A stretch of DNA of 64,000 bases, taken from assembly GCA_947496235.1 (NCBI GenBank), contig CANMCE010000006.1, positions 62,001 through 126,000 of the forward strand, in the 5' to 3' direction. Of this stretch, positions 34,596 to 44,595 are shown piece by piece. The notes beneath the pieces were generated by a model. The model was not told the DNA's origin. It worked only from the letters and a program-made list of their open reading frames with translations, and made no database searches. The translations under genes and the position numbers were made by a program. Numbering within the stretch: position 1 is the first letter of the stretch; each line of letters opens with the position of its first letter. The stretch is from an uncultured Glaciecola sp. GTDB lineage: Bacteria; Pseudomonadota; Gammaproteobacteria; Enterobacterales; Alteromonadaceae.

Positions 34596-36788
34596 ATGAC
34601 CGACTATTTGCAAAAATTGGTGGAACATAAAGGCCTTGGCTCCGAATTTGTAGACGCTTGGGGAAAACCCGCCAAAATTGCACGCGAGAATCAATTAAGA
34701 ATTCTGCAAGCTATGGGATACGACCTGACAACACCTGAAAGTATTTCAGCTCAACTGATAGCTGAAGCAGAAACTGAATGGTTAACACAGCTAAATCCTG
34801 TCTATGTGTTAAGAAAAGAAAAGCTTTTAAGCTTTTCTGTACGAGTTTCCATTGATAACGCAGCGAAAGCGCACAATTTTAAAATTATCACCGAAAAAAA
34901 CGACAAGCTGAATGTGAAATTTGTGCCCGTTGATCATGAGCTGGTAGCAACCACTGAAATAGACGGCATTGAATATCAGCAATATTTAGTTTCAATAGAG
35001 CAAATCTTGCCATTGGGATATCACCAACTTGAACTTCATTTGGGCCGTAAAAAGCTTACCGAATCAAAGCTCATTCTTGCCCCTGCAACTTGTTATATTC
35101 CCCCTGAAATCAAAAAAGGGCGAAAGTTATGGGGCCTAAGTGTCCAATTATACTGTTTGAAAAGTCAACGCAATTGGGGAATTGGGGACTTTTCTGATTT
35201 AATTACGCTGGTAAAAGAAAGTGCTGAAAGAGGCGCCGATTTTATCGGTTTAAACCCTATTCACGCGCTATATCCTGCCAATCCTGACGCTTGCAGTCCA
35301 TACGGCCCCAGTTCTCGGCGTTGGTTGAATTATTTATATATAGATGTTGAGAAGGTGCCTGGCTTTGACGATGTCAAAGTGCATGATTTCATGCAGCAAA
35401 ATGACTATAGCGCTAAATTATCTCATCTACGCGCAACGGAATTTGTCGACTATGCTGGCGTTGCTGAGGCAAAGCTACCAGCCTTAGAATGTGTGTTTGA
35501 TTGTTTCTCCCAAAAGTATTTAGTTAAAAACACTAAATATAAAAAGGCGTTTGATAAGTTTGTTCAAGAAGGTGGTGATAGCTTACATAACCTCGCCGTT
35601 TTTGAAGCCTTACAGATGGATTTGAAACAACAAGGTAAACCGCATTGGGGCTGGCCAGTGTTTCCTGAAAACCTTAAAAATGCTCAGTCTAGCGCGGTAA
35701 AACGATTTGCTAAAAAAGCTGAACATCAGGTGTTATTTTACAAGTTTTTGCAATGGCAAGCGTTTGAACAATTTTGTTTGGCCAGTAAAGTTGCAGAAGA
35801 TGCGGGTATGTTAGTTGGTTTGTATAGAGATCTCGCGGTAGGTGTTAGCGATGGAAGCGCTGAGATATGGGGTAATAAAGATTTATACTGTACTCAAGTA
35901 AGTGTTGGCGCACCACCTGATATTCTTGGTCCGTTGGGACAAAAGTGGGGCCTTCCCCCCATGGATCCCGATGTGCTTTATCAACAAGCTTATGGGCCAA
36001 TTATTGAATTGTTTTCGGCCAACATGCAAGCCTCTGGCGCATTACGCATTGACCATGTAATGGCATTATTACGTTTATGGTGGGTACATAATAGTGACAC
36101 TGCAGATAAAGGGGTATATGTTAATTATCCAGTAGACGATTTATTAGCAATTTTGGCCTTAGAAAGCCAACGCAATAAGGCCTTGGTAATAGGAGAGGAT
36201 TTAGGCACAGTACCTGATGCAATTCGTGATAAATTAGCCGCTAACGGCGTGTATTCTTACCGAGTATTCTTCTTTGAACAGGCGGAAGATGGTGGTTTCT
36301 ATTCACCGTCGCATTATCCAGTACAGTCCATGGCGACTTTAACCACCCATGATATGCCAACACTTAGCGGCTTTTGGCATTGCGATGATTTTGTTTTGGG
36401 AAAAGAAGTTGGTGTGTATCCGGACGACGAAGTGCTGGCAGAATTGTATGATGATCGTCACGAAATGAAACAACAAATACTGGACAGTTTACATGGTCAC
36501 GGTAGTATCCCTGATTATATTAGTCGCGATGTAAATTATGTGGGAATGACTAAAGAATTAAATTTTGGTATGCAAACCCACATGGCATCTGGCTCTAGCG
36601 CGCTGCTTAGTTTACAGTTAGAAGATTGGTTACAAATGGATAAGCCTGTCAATATACCGGGCACCTTTAACGAGTATCCGAATTGGCGTAGAAAATTATC
36701 AAAAAATCTCGAAGATATTTTTTCTCAACCAGAGATTCAGCATCTTGCAAGCGAATTGACCCAAAAGCGTAGACAAGCAAGTAAATAA
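34596..36788 (+). CDS. malQ: 4-alpha-glucanotransferase (amylomaltase)
   Basis: MalQ (GH77) transfers maltooligosaccharide chains and releases glucose, feeding maltodextrins into metabolism. The 730-residue protein has a family-typical N-terminal extension, GLNPIHALYPANPD, SPYGPSSRRWLN, the nucleophile Asp in LRIDHVMALLR, the acid/base Glu in VIGEDLGTVPD and TTHDMPTLSGFW. It is first of three head-to-tail genes with glgB and glgX (gaps of 18 and 4 bp), an alpha-glucan operon. Confidence 0.97.
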   Translation: MTDYLQKLVEHKGLGSEFVDAWGKPAKIARENQLRILQAMGYDLTTPESISAQLIAEAETEWLTQLNPVYVLRKEKLLSFSVRVSIDNAAKAHNFKIITEKNDKLNVKFVPVDHELVATTEIDGIEYQQYLVSIEQILPLGYHQLELHLGRKKLTESKLILAPATCYIPPEIKKGRKLWGLSVQLYCLKSQRNWGIGDFSDLITLVKESAERGADFIGLNPIHALYPANPDACSPYGPSSRRWLNYLYIDVEKVPGFDDVKVHDFMQQNDYSAKLSHLRATEFVDYAGVAEAKLPALECVFDCFSQKYLVKNTKYKKAFDKFVQEGGDSLHNLAVFEALQMDLKQQGKPHWGWPVFPENLKNAQSSAVKRFAKKAEHQVLFYKFLQWQAFEQFCLASKVAEDAGMLVGLYRDLAVGVSDGSAEIWGNKDLYCTQVSVGAPPDILGPLGQKWGLPPMDPDVLYQQAYGPIIELFSANMQASGALRIDHVMALLRLWWVHNSDTADKGVYVNYPVDDLLAILALESQRNKALVIGEDLGTVPDAIRDKLAANGVYSYRVFFFEQAEDGGFYSPSHYPVQSMATLTTHDMPTLSGFWHCDDFVLGKEVGVYPDDEVLAELYDDRHEMKQQILDSLHGHGSIPDYISRDVNYVGMTKELNFGMQTHMASGSSALLSLQLEDWLQMDKPVNIPGTFNEYPNWRRKLSKNLEDIFSQPEIQHLASELTQKRRQASK

Positions 36789-36806
36789 AGATTTGTTGGA
36801 GTATTA

Positions 36807-38969
36807 ATGCATATAGCACAAAAACTGAGTGAAAGACGCTGTGATAATCCTTTTAGTGTACTAGGACATCATATTGAAATGGACCAAGTGACTATCCGCG
36901 TTTTTGTGCCTTCGGCAACAAAAATTAGCTTATCCAATACCAAAGGAAAATCTTTTTTAACCTTGGATGCAAAGGGAAATGGTATTTTCGAGGGAATTTG
37001 TGCCCTTAACAGTTTTCACTTCCCTTACCGTATAGAGGCAACTAGTGATAATGGTGAATTTAGCTTTATAGACCCATATCAATTTAAGGATGAAGCTTAT
37101 CACGCGGTGCATTTTATTGACCATTTACCCGACAACTTGTATCGACAAGCGGGTGCTCAATTAATTACGTCTGATTCAGGTGTCAAAGGTGTAAGGTTTG
37201 CAGTATTTGCACCTAATGCAAGTTCAGTTTCTGTGATCGGTAATTTTAATTACTGGGACAAAACTACCCATCAAATGCAAAAAACCAATATGGGTTTTTG
37301 GGTCTTGTTTGTGCCAGGCGTTAGAGCAGGGGATGAATATAAATTCGCGCTTAAAGATGCGAATAACAATGAACTCCCAGATAAAATGGATCCTCTTGGT
37401 TTTTACCATCATCAATATCCATCCCATGTATCAGTGGTTTATGATCACGAAGATTATCAGTGGCAAGACCAAGAATGGCAGACTAGAACGGGTGTCGACC
37501 ATTATCATTCTCCTATGAGTGTTTACGAGGTGCATTTGGGATCATGGAAGCGCCCCTGGGATCCTGAACGTCGCTATCTAAGCTATAGAGACCTTGCTTC
37601 CGATTTGATTGGGTATGTCTCCGAAATGGGGTATACCCATATCGAAGTTATGCCAGTATCTGAATATCCATTTGACGGTTCTTGGGGTTATCAACCGGTT
37701 GGTTTATTTGCCCCCACTAGTCGTTTTGGCGAACCTGACGATTTTAAATTTTTTGTCGATCAATGTCATAAAGCTGGCATAGGTGTCATCATAGATTGGG
37801 TTCCAGCACATTTTCCTGAAGATGATCATGGATTAGCAAAATTCGATGGTTCACACGTTTATGAATATGAAGATCCAAGAAAAGGTTGGCATCCAGACTG
37901 GAATTCCTGCATATATGATTTCGGCAAACAATCCGTACGTCAGTTTTTAGTTGCCAATGCCTTGTACTGGTTTGATAAATTTCATATTGATGGGATCCGC
38001 GTAGACGCCGTTGCTTCTATGTTATATTTGGACTATTCCCGCAAGGAAAACGAGTGGATCCCAAATGTTGATGGCGGAAATCATAATTATGAAGCCATTA
38101 GTTTATTGCAATGGATGAATACTGAAGTCTACAAAAAATTTCCTAATGCAATGACCATAGCGGAAGAATCTACTTCTTATCCTGGCGTGTCTCGACCAGT
38201 ATCTCAAGGCGGCTTAGGGTTTGGGTTTAAATGGAATATGGGCTGGATGCATGACACTTTAACTTATATTTCAAAAGATCCAGCTTACCGTTCGTATCAC
38301 CATTCAGATCTCACCTTCAGTATGGTGTATGCCTATGATGAAAATTTTGTATTGCCCATTTCTCACGACGAAGTAGTTCATGGAAAGGGCAGTATGTTGC
38401 AAAAGATGCCTGGGGATCCTTGGCAAAAATTTGCTAACTTGCGTGCTTATTTTAGTTTTATGTTTGCACATCCAGGTAAAAAATTGCATTTTATGGGCTG
38501 TGAAATAGCGCAATTCCAAGAATGGAATCACGATGGTCAATTAGATTGGGCAACACTTCAAGATCATAATCATCAAGGCGTTCAATCGATGTTTAAGGCT
38601 CTTAATCAGGTCTATCGTCAATTGGGCGCACTTCACCAGTTAGATCATGAACATAGAGGTTTTAGGTGGTTAGATTTGCATAATTCCGAACAAGCCATAA
38701 TTGCTTTCTTACGCTTTGATAACTCCGGCAAAGTGCCAGTAGTGGTGATTTGTAACTTTACGCCGGTGCCTCGACAATACATGCGCTTTGGGGTTCCTGA
38801 AAAAGGCCGGTATAGTCTGGTTTTCAATTCAGATCGTTCTGAATTTGGTGGTAGTAGTTATCCCGTTCAACAGCAGGTCCACAGCATTGATAATCCATGG
38901 CAAGAACAACCATTTAGTATTGAAATTGACATTCCGCCTCTAGCGACGGTGATGTTTACTTTGGATTAA
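36807..38969 (+). CDS. glgB: 1,4-alpha-glucan branching enzyme
   Basis: GlgB introduces alpha-1,6 branches into glycogen. The 720-residue protein has N-terminal CBM48-type beta domains (GVRFAVFAPNASSVSVIGNF at about 132-151), then the GH13 barrel with EVHLGSW, nucleophile Asp in DGIRVDAVASMLY, acid/base Glu in AEES and ISHDEVVHGKGSM. The length is like E. coli GlgB. Genes for glycogen synthesis from ADP-glucose (glgC, glgA) and for phosphorolysis (glgP) are not in the window. Confidence 0.97.
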   Translation: MHIAQKLSERRCDNPFSVLGHHIEMDQVTIRVFVPSATKISLSNTKGKSFLTLDAKGNGIFEGICALNSFHFPYRIEATSDNGEFSFIDPYQFKDEAYHAVHFIDHLPDNLYRQAGAQLITSDSGVKGVRFAVFAPNASSVSVIGNFNYWDKTTHQMQKTNMGFWVLFVPGVRAGDEYKFALKDANNNELPDKMDPLGFYHHQYPSHVSVVYDHEDYQWQDQEWQTRTGVDHYHSPMSVYEVHLGSWKRPWDPERRYLSYRDLASDLIGYVSEMGYTHIEVMPVSEYPFDGSWGYQPVGLFAPTSRFGEPDDFKFFVDQCHKAGIGVIIDWVPAHFPEDDHGLAKFDGSHVYEYEDPRKGWHPDWNSCIYDFGKQSVRQFLVANALYWFDKFHIDGIRVDAVASMLYLDYSRKENEWIPNVDGGNHNYEAISLLQWMNTEVYKKFPNAMTIAEESTSYPGVSRPVSQGGLGFGFKWNMGWMHDTLTYISKDPAYRSYHHSDLTFSMVYAYDENFVLPISHDEVVHGKGSMLQKMPGDPWQKFANLRAYFSFMFAHPGKKLHFMGCEIAQFQEWNHDGQLDWATLQDHNHQGVQSMFKALNQVYRQLGALHQLDHEHRGFRWLDLHNSEQAIIAFLRFDNSGKVPVVVICNFTPVPRQYMRFGVPEKGRYSLVFNSDRSEFGGSSYPVQQQVHSIDNPWQEQPFSIEIDIPPLATVMFTLD

Positions 38970-38973
38970 CAAT

Positions 38974-41064
38974 ATGCAAAAGCAGACGTCGACGCAGCAT
39001 CAGCTTGTTAAAGGACATCTCCATCCGCTGGGTGCTACCCTTACAGCCAGAGGTTGTAATTTTTCTATTTACTGTCCAGATGCGGCACAGGTGTTTATTT
39101 GTTTATTTGATCCTGACGAAAATGAAATTGCCCAAGTTGCCTTAACTCAACGTATTCAATCTAAGTGGTTTGGTGAAATTACCAATGTTAAAGAGGGTGA
39201 TCTCTACGGTATTAGAGTTACACCAAAGCCACATAAACATAATATCGGTTGCAGCAAAGAAAAGCTCTTAATAGACCCCTATGCTAAGCAATTAAATAGA
39301 CCACTGCATTGGGAGCCTAGTTTATATGAAGGCGACAGCAGTCAAATGGTGCCTAAAGCCATCATTATTGATCCCTTAAAGATAAATGCAAAGCCTGTGA
39401 CTTGTTCAGTTCCCGAACCAAGCAGTCAGTCCATCTACAGTCAACGCGTTGTTTATGAAGCCCATGTGAAAGGGCTTTCAAAGTTACATCCAGAAGTACC
39501 AGAAGACTTAAGAGGTACCTATCTAGGCGCTTGTCATCCCGCAATAATTAAACACTTGCAACAAATGGGTGTGACCACTATCCAGTTTTTGCCGATTATG
39601 GCTTTTATGCCTGAACCTTTTTTGTTTAATAAAAAGCTGACTAACTATTGGGGATACAACCCGATTAACTTTTTTGCGCCAGAACCCAGATATGCCATAA
39701 AGGATGCTGTCAAAGAATGTTATGAAATGATTTCCAGTTTCAAACAAGCAGGCATAGAAGTCATATTAGACGTGGTATTTAACCATACAGCCGAAGCTGG
39801 TGCAGATGGCCCTGTTTTAAGCTTCAAGGGGCTTTGTTGTGATCATGCTTATTTGATTGAGCATCAGGATGAATCAGATACCCCAAGTTTTGATAATTAC
39901 AGTGGTTGCGGTAATACAATTAAAGTGTCTGATACCTACATGATGAATTTGATTATTGATGCCATGCGATATTGGGTCAATACCATGGGAGTTGCTGGAT
40001 TTAGGTTTGACTTAGCTGCGACGCTTGGAAGAGAAGTGTTTGATTTTCGTAACAACGCTACCTTTTTCAAAATCATCCAACAAGATCCTTTACTAAATAA
40101 AGTCATGTTGATAGCTGAACCTTGGGATATTGGCCCTGGCGGTTATCAGTTAGGGCAATTCCCTGCGACTTGGCATGAAGTAAATGATAAGTTTAGAGAC
40201 ACTGTCAGAGGCTTTTGGCGAGGGGACAAGGGACTAAAAGGAGACTTTGCGACTCGCTTGATGGGAAGCCGAGATATATTCAAAAAAACCAAACGTCCAA
40301 TGTTGGCCAGTATCAATAATGTGACTTATCATGATGGTTTTACCTTGCATGATTTGGTGTCTTATGAGCATAAACATAATGATGCTAACTTAGAAAATAA
40401 TAGAGACGGACATAACCATAATTTATCAGCCAATTATGGTATTGAAGGAGATACCGACGATAAAGCAATATTGGATGTCCGATTTCAACAAAAGCGTAAT
40501 CTATTCGCCACTCTGGTGTTGAGTCAGGGCAGCGTTCATCTTTTAGGTGGCGATGAATTAAGTAAGACGCAGCGTGGAAATAATAACGCTTACTGCCAAG
40601 ATAACAGCATGAATTATCTGCATTGGGATCTAAAGCCAAGAGAACATGCGTTTCTTGACTACTGTAGATACGTAATCGCGTTGAGGAAACAATATCCCTT
40701 GCTACAAATAATGCATTTTGATGATGATCAATTTGCCAACAATATTAATGTGAAATTCGCAGACTGGTATCGAAGAGATGGTAGTCATAAAACAGATATT
40801 GATTGGGTAAACCATGAACACCATTGTTTTGCTCTTCATCTGGTCGGTAATGCATCGGTCGACAAGCAAGAATGGTTATTTTGTTTCAATAGTGCTGTTA
40901 CTGCCAAGGAATATAGTTTACCGCCTTTGCAAGAGAGTAAAAACTGGTCATGCGTATTAGATACCAGTAAAGAGCACCTGAATGAAATGCAAAATCAAAG
41001 CATAAGTAGTAGCTTTGAAATGCCTGCCCGCAGTTTCAAATTATTGTTAAAACTGAACTCTTAA
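38974..41064 (+). CDS. glgX: glycogen debranching enzyme, GlgX type
   Basis: GlgX is an isoamylase-type GH13 enzyme that removes short alpha-1,6 branches. The 696-residue protein has an N-terminal CBM48-like domain, YEAHVKGLS, YWGYNPINFFAPEPRY, VVFNHTAE, nucleophile Asp in VAGFRFDLAATLG, acid/base Glu in IAEPWDIG and NVTYHDGFTLHDLV. It completes the malQ-glgB-glgX operon, giving transfer, branching and debranching steps. No clear terminator follows. Confidence 0.95.
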   Translation: MQKQTSTQHQLVKGHLHPLGATLTARGCNFSIYCPDAAQVFICLFDPDENEIAQVALTQRIQSKWFGEITNVKEGDLYGIRVTPKPHKHNIGCSKEKLLIDPYAKQLNRPLHWEPSLYEGDSSQMVPKAIIIDPLKINAKPVTCSVPEPSSQSIYSQRVVYEAHVKGLSKLHPEVPEDLRGTYLGACHPAIIKHLQQMGVTTIQFLPIMAFMPEPFLFNKKLTNYWGYNPINFFAPEPRYAIKDAVKECYEMISSFKQAGIEVILDVVFNHTAEAGADGPVLSFKGLCCDHAYLIEHQDESDTPSFDNYSGCGNTIKVSDTYMMNLIIDAMRYWVNTMGVAGFRFDLAATLGREVFDFRNNATFFKIIQQDPLLNKVMLIAEPWDIGPGGYQLGQFPATWHEVNDKFRDTVRGFWRGDKGLKGDFATRLMGSRDIFKKTKRPMLASINNVTYHDGFTLHDLVSYEHKHNDANLENNRDGHNHNLSANYGIEGDTDDKAILDVRFQQKRNLFATLVLSQGSVHLLGGDELSKTQRGNNNAYCQDNSMNYLHWDLKPREHAFLDYCRYVIALRKQYPLLQIMHFDDDQFANNINVKFADWYRRDGSHKTDIDWVNHEHHCFALHLVGNASVDKQEWLFCFNSAVTAKEYSLPPLQESKNWSCVLDTSKEHLNEMQNQSISSSFEMPARSFKLLLKLNS

Positions 41065-41197
41065 ACAGGTTTTCGAGAATACAAATATCTAAGAGATAAA
41101 CGTTTTTATACTGTAATGTTCAGATAAAGACGTTTACTTTATGAAAGTATCGTTCCCCTAATCATCATAAACCAAGCACAAATAGTGGAGAAATCTG

Positions 41198-41584
41198 ATG
41201 GCAAATGATTCTGATAACTATAAAGAAAAACTGACAGAAGAAGAATACCGCGTTACTCGTCTCAAAGGTACAGAGCTCCCATTTACAGGCGAATTTTTGC
41301 ACAATGAAAAGACCGGCGAATATTTTTGTAAATGTTGCGGCGCCAAATTGTTTTCCTCAGAAAGTAAATTTGATGCTGGCTGCGGATGGCCATCGTTTTA
41401 TCAGCAGACTTCTGATAACAATGTTAAATATGAGCAAGATAATAGTCACGGAATGTCCCGCATCGAAATTCTATGCAAGCAATGTGATGCACATTTAGGT
41501 CATGTATTTGATGATGGTCCAGCACCAACGGGGAAACGCTATTGCGTTAATTCAGTGTCTTTAACTTTTTCAGAGCAAAACTAA
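41198..41584 (+). CDS. msrB: peptide-methionine (R)-S-oxide reductase
   Basis: MsrB repairs methionine R-sulfoxide in proteins using thioredoxin. The 128-residue protein has zinc-binding Cys residues (Cys 44 and 47 in CKCC; Cys 93 and 96 in CKQC) and the catalytic Cys 116 in [15 protein letters not shown]-type Shine-Dalgarno (GGAG) precedes the ATG. It is followed by a terminator, so it is probably monocistronic. Confidence 0.97.
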   Translation: MANDSDNYKEKLTEEEYRVTRLKGTELPFTGEFLHNEKTGEYFCKCCGAKLFSSESKFDAGCGWPSFYQQTSDNNVKYEQDNSHGMSRIEILCKQCDAHLGHVFDDGPAPTGKRYCVNSVSLTFSEQN

Positions 41585-41618
41585 GAATATAAAAAGTATA
41601 TAAGACCAAATTATTAGA

Positions 41619-41633
41619 TGTAAATTTATTACA
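41619..41633. promoter_or_regulatory. HexR-like palindrome upstream of the long GAPDH gene
   Basis: TGTAAATTTATTACA matches TGTAATWWWATTACA at 11 of 12 fixed positions. It lies upstream of the msrB terminator and well upstream of the GAPDH start, a position more consistent with activation than repression. AT-rich sequence makes a chance match possible. Confidence 0.42.
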
Positions 41634-41643
41634 TAAAATCTCT

Positions 41644-41672
41644 AAAAAGGCATTGAAAAATGCCTTTTTTTT
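41644..41672 (+). terminator. intrinsic terminator of msrB
   Basis: GGCATT (41649-41654) pairs with AATGCC (41659-41664) around GAAA, followed by eight T residues. Confidence 0.87.
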
Positions 41673-41863
41673 GGTCTTTGATTAATTAAAAATTTACATT
41701 GTTCTTAATTTACGGATATTTAGGAAGGATTTTTAGCTTCTTGGTTGTTGTGAAACTCATACTGTAATATTTCAACAATTTGGCTAATTTAAAAACTTTC
41801 TTTAGAATGCGCCCCAGCAACACCTTAGATAGCAACCTCTTAATACACAAATGGGTAAAGGAA

Positions 41864-43312
41864 ATGAATCAGCAGTTTGAACAGGAATTACAAAATAGTT
41901 GGCAAGAGCGTCAGGAATACGCTGAGCGTATGCTACCAATTATCGGACGTTTGTATCGTAACAATGCGGTAGAAATAAGCTTGTACGGCAGAAGTTTATT
42001 AAATGCTAATGCCATTGACGTGATTAAATCGCATAGAAAAGTTCGTTTGTTTGAAGGCAGTAAACTTAAATTAAGAGATAGCTGGCCAGTATTAGAAATT
42101 GTCGAAAAATTGTCTCTTTCTCCTTGCGAAGTCGATATAGGCAAGCTTGCTTATGATTACCTTACAAAAGTCGATTCTGCTTCGGTATCTCTTGAAGACT
42201 ATGTAAAAGAACAATTGTCTTCAGTGCTAAGTAAACAGGATGAACAAAAACCAAGAGATGTGGTTTTGTATGGTTTTGGCCGAATAGGGCGTTTAATGGC
42301 GCGCTTACTGATCGAGCGTCAAGGTAAGGCTAATAAACTACGTCTAAGAGCTATAGTGGTTCGGGGTGGTAAAGAAGGTGATTTAGAAAAGAGAGCATCT
42401 TTGTTGCGTCGAGATTCTGTACATGGTCCATTTTTAGGCAGTATTACCATTGATAAAGAGCGTAATGCAATTAAAGCAAACGGTAGTTACATTCAGGTTA
42501 TTTATGCCAATCATCCAAGTGAAGTCGATTACACCAAATACGGTATAGAAGACGCTTTGATCTGCGATAATACTGGTGTTTGGCGCGATCGCGATGGTTT
42601 ATCTCAGCACCTAACCTCAAAAGGCGCTGCAAAAGTGTTGTTAACTGCACCAGGTAAAGGTGATATCAAGAATATTGTGTATGGTGTTAATCACGGCGAT
42701 ATTGAACCTCAAGACACAGTACTTTCTGCCGCAAGTTGTACAACAAACGCAATTACGCCAACCTTAAAGGCGTTAGATTCAGAATACGGCATTGTTAACG
42801 GTCATGTTGAAACTGTGCATGCTTTTACCAATGACCAAAATCTTATTGATAACTTCCATAAAGCAGATCGCCGAGGGCGTGCAGCACCATTGAACATGGT
42901 AATCACTGAAACTGGTGCGGCCAAAGCAGTAGCAAAAGCCTATCCAAAGCTTGAAGGAAAACTAACAGGTAATGCGATTCGAGTGCCAACGCCCAATGTG
43001 TCTATGGCAATTCTCAATCTAAACTTGGAAAATGAAGTAACCAAAGAGGGAATTAACGAATACTTGCAAAAAACATCATTATTCTCTCCGCTACAACATC
43101 AAATAGACTTTACTGCATCTAAAGAAATTGTATCTACTGATCTTGTAGGTACTTCTGCCGCTGGCATAGTCGACTCTCAAGCAACCATAGTGTCAGGTAA
43201 TAGAGCGACTATTTATTTATGGTATGACAATGAGTTTGGTTACAGCTGTCAGGTACTTCGTGTTTTACGTGATATGGCTGAACTTGAAATTCCAGTATTG
43301 CCAAAAGCTTAA
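41864..43312 (+). CDS. gapB: glyceraldehyde-3-phosphate dehydrogenase, long type
   Basis: A GAPDH with an extra N-terminal helical region of roughly 130 residues before the Rossmann start [19 protein letters not shown]. The catalytic Cys is in SAASCTTNAITP (Cys 292). FTNDQNLIDNFHKADRRGRAA and WYDNEFGYSCQVLR are typical of this long type, which is common in Pseudomonas, Vibrio and Alteromonas. I start at ATG 41864 (MNQQFEQEL, 482 residues, AAGGA just upstream), which matches the family N-terminus; TTG 41780 and ATG 41807 are in-frame alternatives. A gluconeogenic role is plausible but not shown by sequence. The gene symbol is provisional. Confidence 0.92.
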   Translation: MNQQFEQELQNSWQERQEYAERMLPIIGRLYRNNAVEISLYGRSLLNANAIDVIKSHRKVRLFEGSKLKLRDSWPVLEIVEKLSLSPCEVDIGKLAYDYLTKVDSASVSLEDYVKEQLSSVLSKQDEQKPRDVVLYGFGRIGRLMARLLIERQGKANKLRLRAIVVRGGKEGDLEKRASLLRRDSVHGPFLGSITIDKERNAIKANGSYIQVIYANHPSEVDYTKYGIEDALICDNTGVWRDRDGLSQHLTSKGAAKVLLTAPGKGDIKNIVYGVNHGDIEPQDTVLSAASCTTNAITPTLKALDSEYGIVNGHVETVHAFTNDQNLIDNFHKADRRGRAAPLNMVITETGAAKAVAKAYPKLEGKLTGNAIRVPTPNVSMAILNLNLENEVTKEGINEYLQKTSLFSPLQHQIDFTASKEIVSTDLVGTSAAGIVDSQATIVSGNRATIYLWYDNEFGYSCQVLRVLRDMAELEIPVLPKA

Positions 43313-43333
43313 TTAAATAACAGTTCCAACCTT

Positions 43334-43365
43334 GGTCGCTCCTTTCGTTGAAGAGCGGCCTTTTT
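43334..43365 (+). terminator. intrinsic terminator of the long GAPDH gene
   Basis: GGTCGCTC (43334-43341) pairs with GAGCGGCC (43353-43360), with one G-T pair, and is followed by five T residues. Confidence 0.8.
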
Positions 43366-43433
43366 AATTTTCAGTTTTCCAATATTTCTTTGTCTGCTAA
43401 TATTCTAAAATCCATTTCGATGTAGGCATAACA

Positions 43434-44567
43434 ATGACAATTACTATAAATAGCCAATTCGATAGCGGGAATATTGAAGTCATTACGGCAGATGCGGCTT
43501 CAAATATCCAATTACGCATCAAAAAAGATAATCAATCTGATTTTTATCAATGGTTTCATTTTAAAATGCACTCAAAGGCATTTGAAGAACATAGCTTTAA
43601 AATACTGGACTTAGCGGCTTCCGCATATCCAGATGGATGGAAAGATTATAAGGTTGCTGTTAGCTATGACAGATCCACTTGGTTTCGTGTTGATACTGAA
43701 TTTGATGGTGACAATCTCACATTCTCATTTACCCCAGAGTGTGAAAGCGTCTACTTCGCCTATTTTGCACCATACAGCTATGAACGCCATCTAGACCTTA
43801 TTGGCTCGGCGCAAACATCTGATAATTGTCGACATGAATTATTGGGCTTAACCATTGATGGACGTGAGCTCAATATGCTTGTTGCTGGCGATGAATCTAC
43901 AGCGAAGCAAAAAATATGGGTGATCGCACGTCAACACCCTGGTGAAACCATGGCCGAATGGTTAATGGAAGGTTTAATTTCGCGATTATTAGATGCTCAA
44001 GATGGCGTAGCAAGAGAACTGCTACAAGACGCTGTTTTTTACTTAGTACCCAATATGAATCCAGACGGGGCATATCGAGGACATCTACGAACCAATGCGG
44101 CTGGAAGAAACCTTAATCGAGAATGGCAAACACCCAGTGAAGAATTTAGCCCTGAAGTTTATTATGTAATGCAAAAAATGCAGCACACAGGAGTTGACCT
44201 TTTCCTTGATATTCATGGGGATGAGGCGTTGCCTTACAACTTTGTTGCTGGCTCTGAAGGGAATCCAAGTTACTCAGAACGTATACAAAACCTTGAAAAC
44301 CTGTTTAAATCTACTTTGTTAGCGACTACGCCTGAGTTTCAAGACACTTTTGGGTACGAAAAGGATGCACCAGGCGAGGCAAACTTAACCATAGCGACAA
44401 ATGCTGTAGGTGAAAAATTTGAATGCCTTTCTTATACCTTAGAAATGCCATTTAAAGATAATGCCAATTTACCTGATCCTGTATTAGGCTGGTCTCCAAT
44501 CAGGTGTATGCAGTTAGGTGAAGATTTATTAGTCGCTATAAGAGCTGTAGCCGACAAACTTAGATAA
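43434..44567 (+). CDS. M14-family cytosolic carboxypeptidase-like zinc peptidase
   Basis: The 377-residue protein has a beta-rich N-terminal domain (about 1-125) followed by an M14 carboxypeptidase domain, the arrangement of the cytosolic carboxypeptidase (CCP/Nna1-like) branch. Zinc ligands are His 168 and Glu 171 in HPGE and His 261 in DIHGDE; the catalytic Glu is Glu 337 in [20 protein letters not shown] and GRNLNREW hold substrate-binding residues. No signal peptide is seen. The amino-acid symporter gene starts 28 bp downstream, suggesting co-transcription and a peptide or amino-acid use role. The natural substrate is unknown. Confidence 0.9.
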   Translation: MTITINSQFDSGNIEVITADAASNIQLRIKKDNQSDFYQWFHFKMHSKAFEEHSFKILDLAASAYPDGWKDYKVAVSYDRSTWFRVDTEFDGDNLTFSFTPECESVYFAYFAPYSYERHLDLIGSAQTSDNCRHELLGLTIDGRELNMLVAGDESTAKQKIWVIARQHPGETMAEWLMEGLISRLLDAQDGVARELLQDAVFYLVPNMNPDGAYRGHLRTNAAGRNLNREWQTPSEEFSPEVYYVMQKMQHTGVDLFLDIHGDEALPYNFVAGSEGNPSYSERIQNLENLFKSTLLATTPEFQDTFGYEKDAPGEANLTIATNAVGEKFECLSYTLEMPFKDNANLPDPVLGWSPIRCMQLGEDLLVAIRAVADKLR

Positions 44568-44595
44568 AATAACAATAATTAAAGGAACTTCTCTT

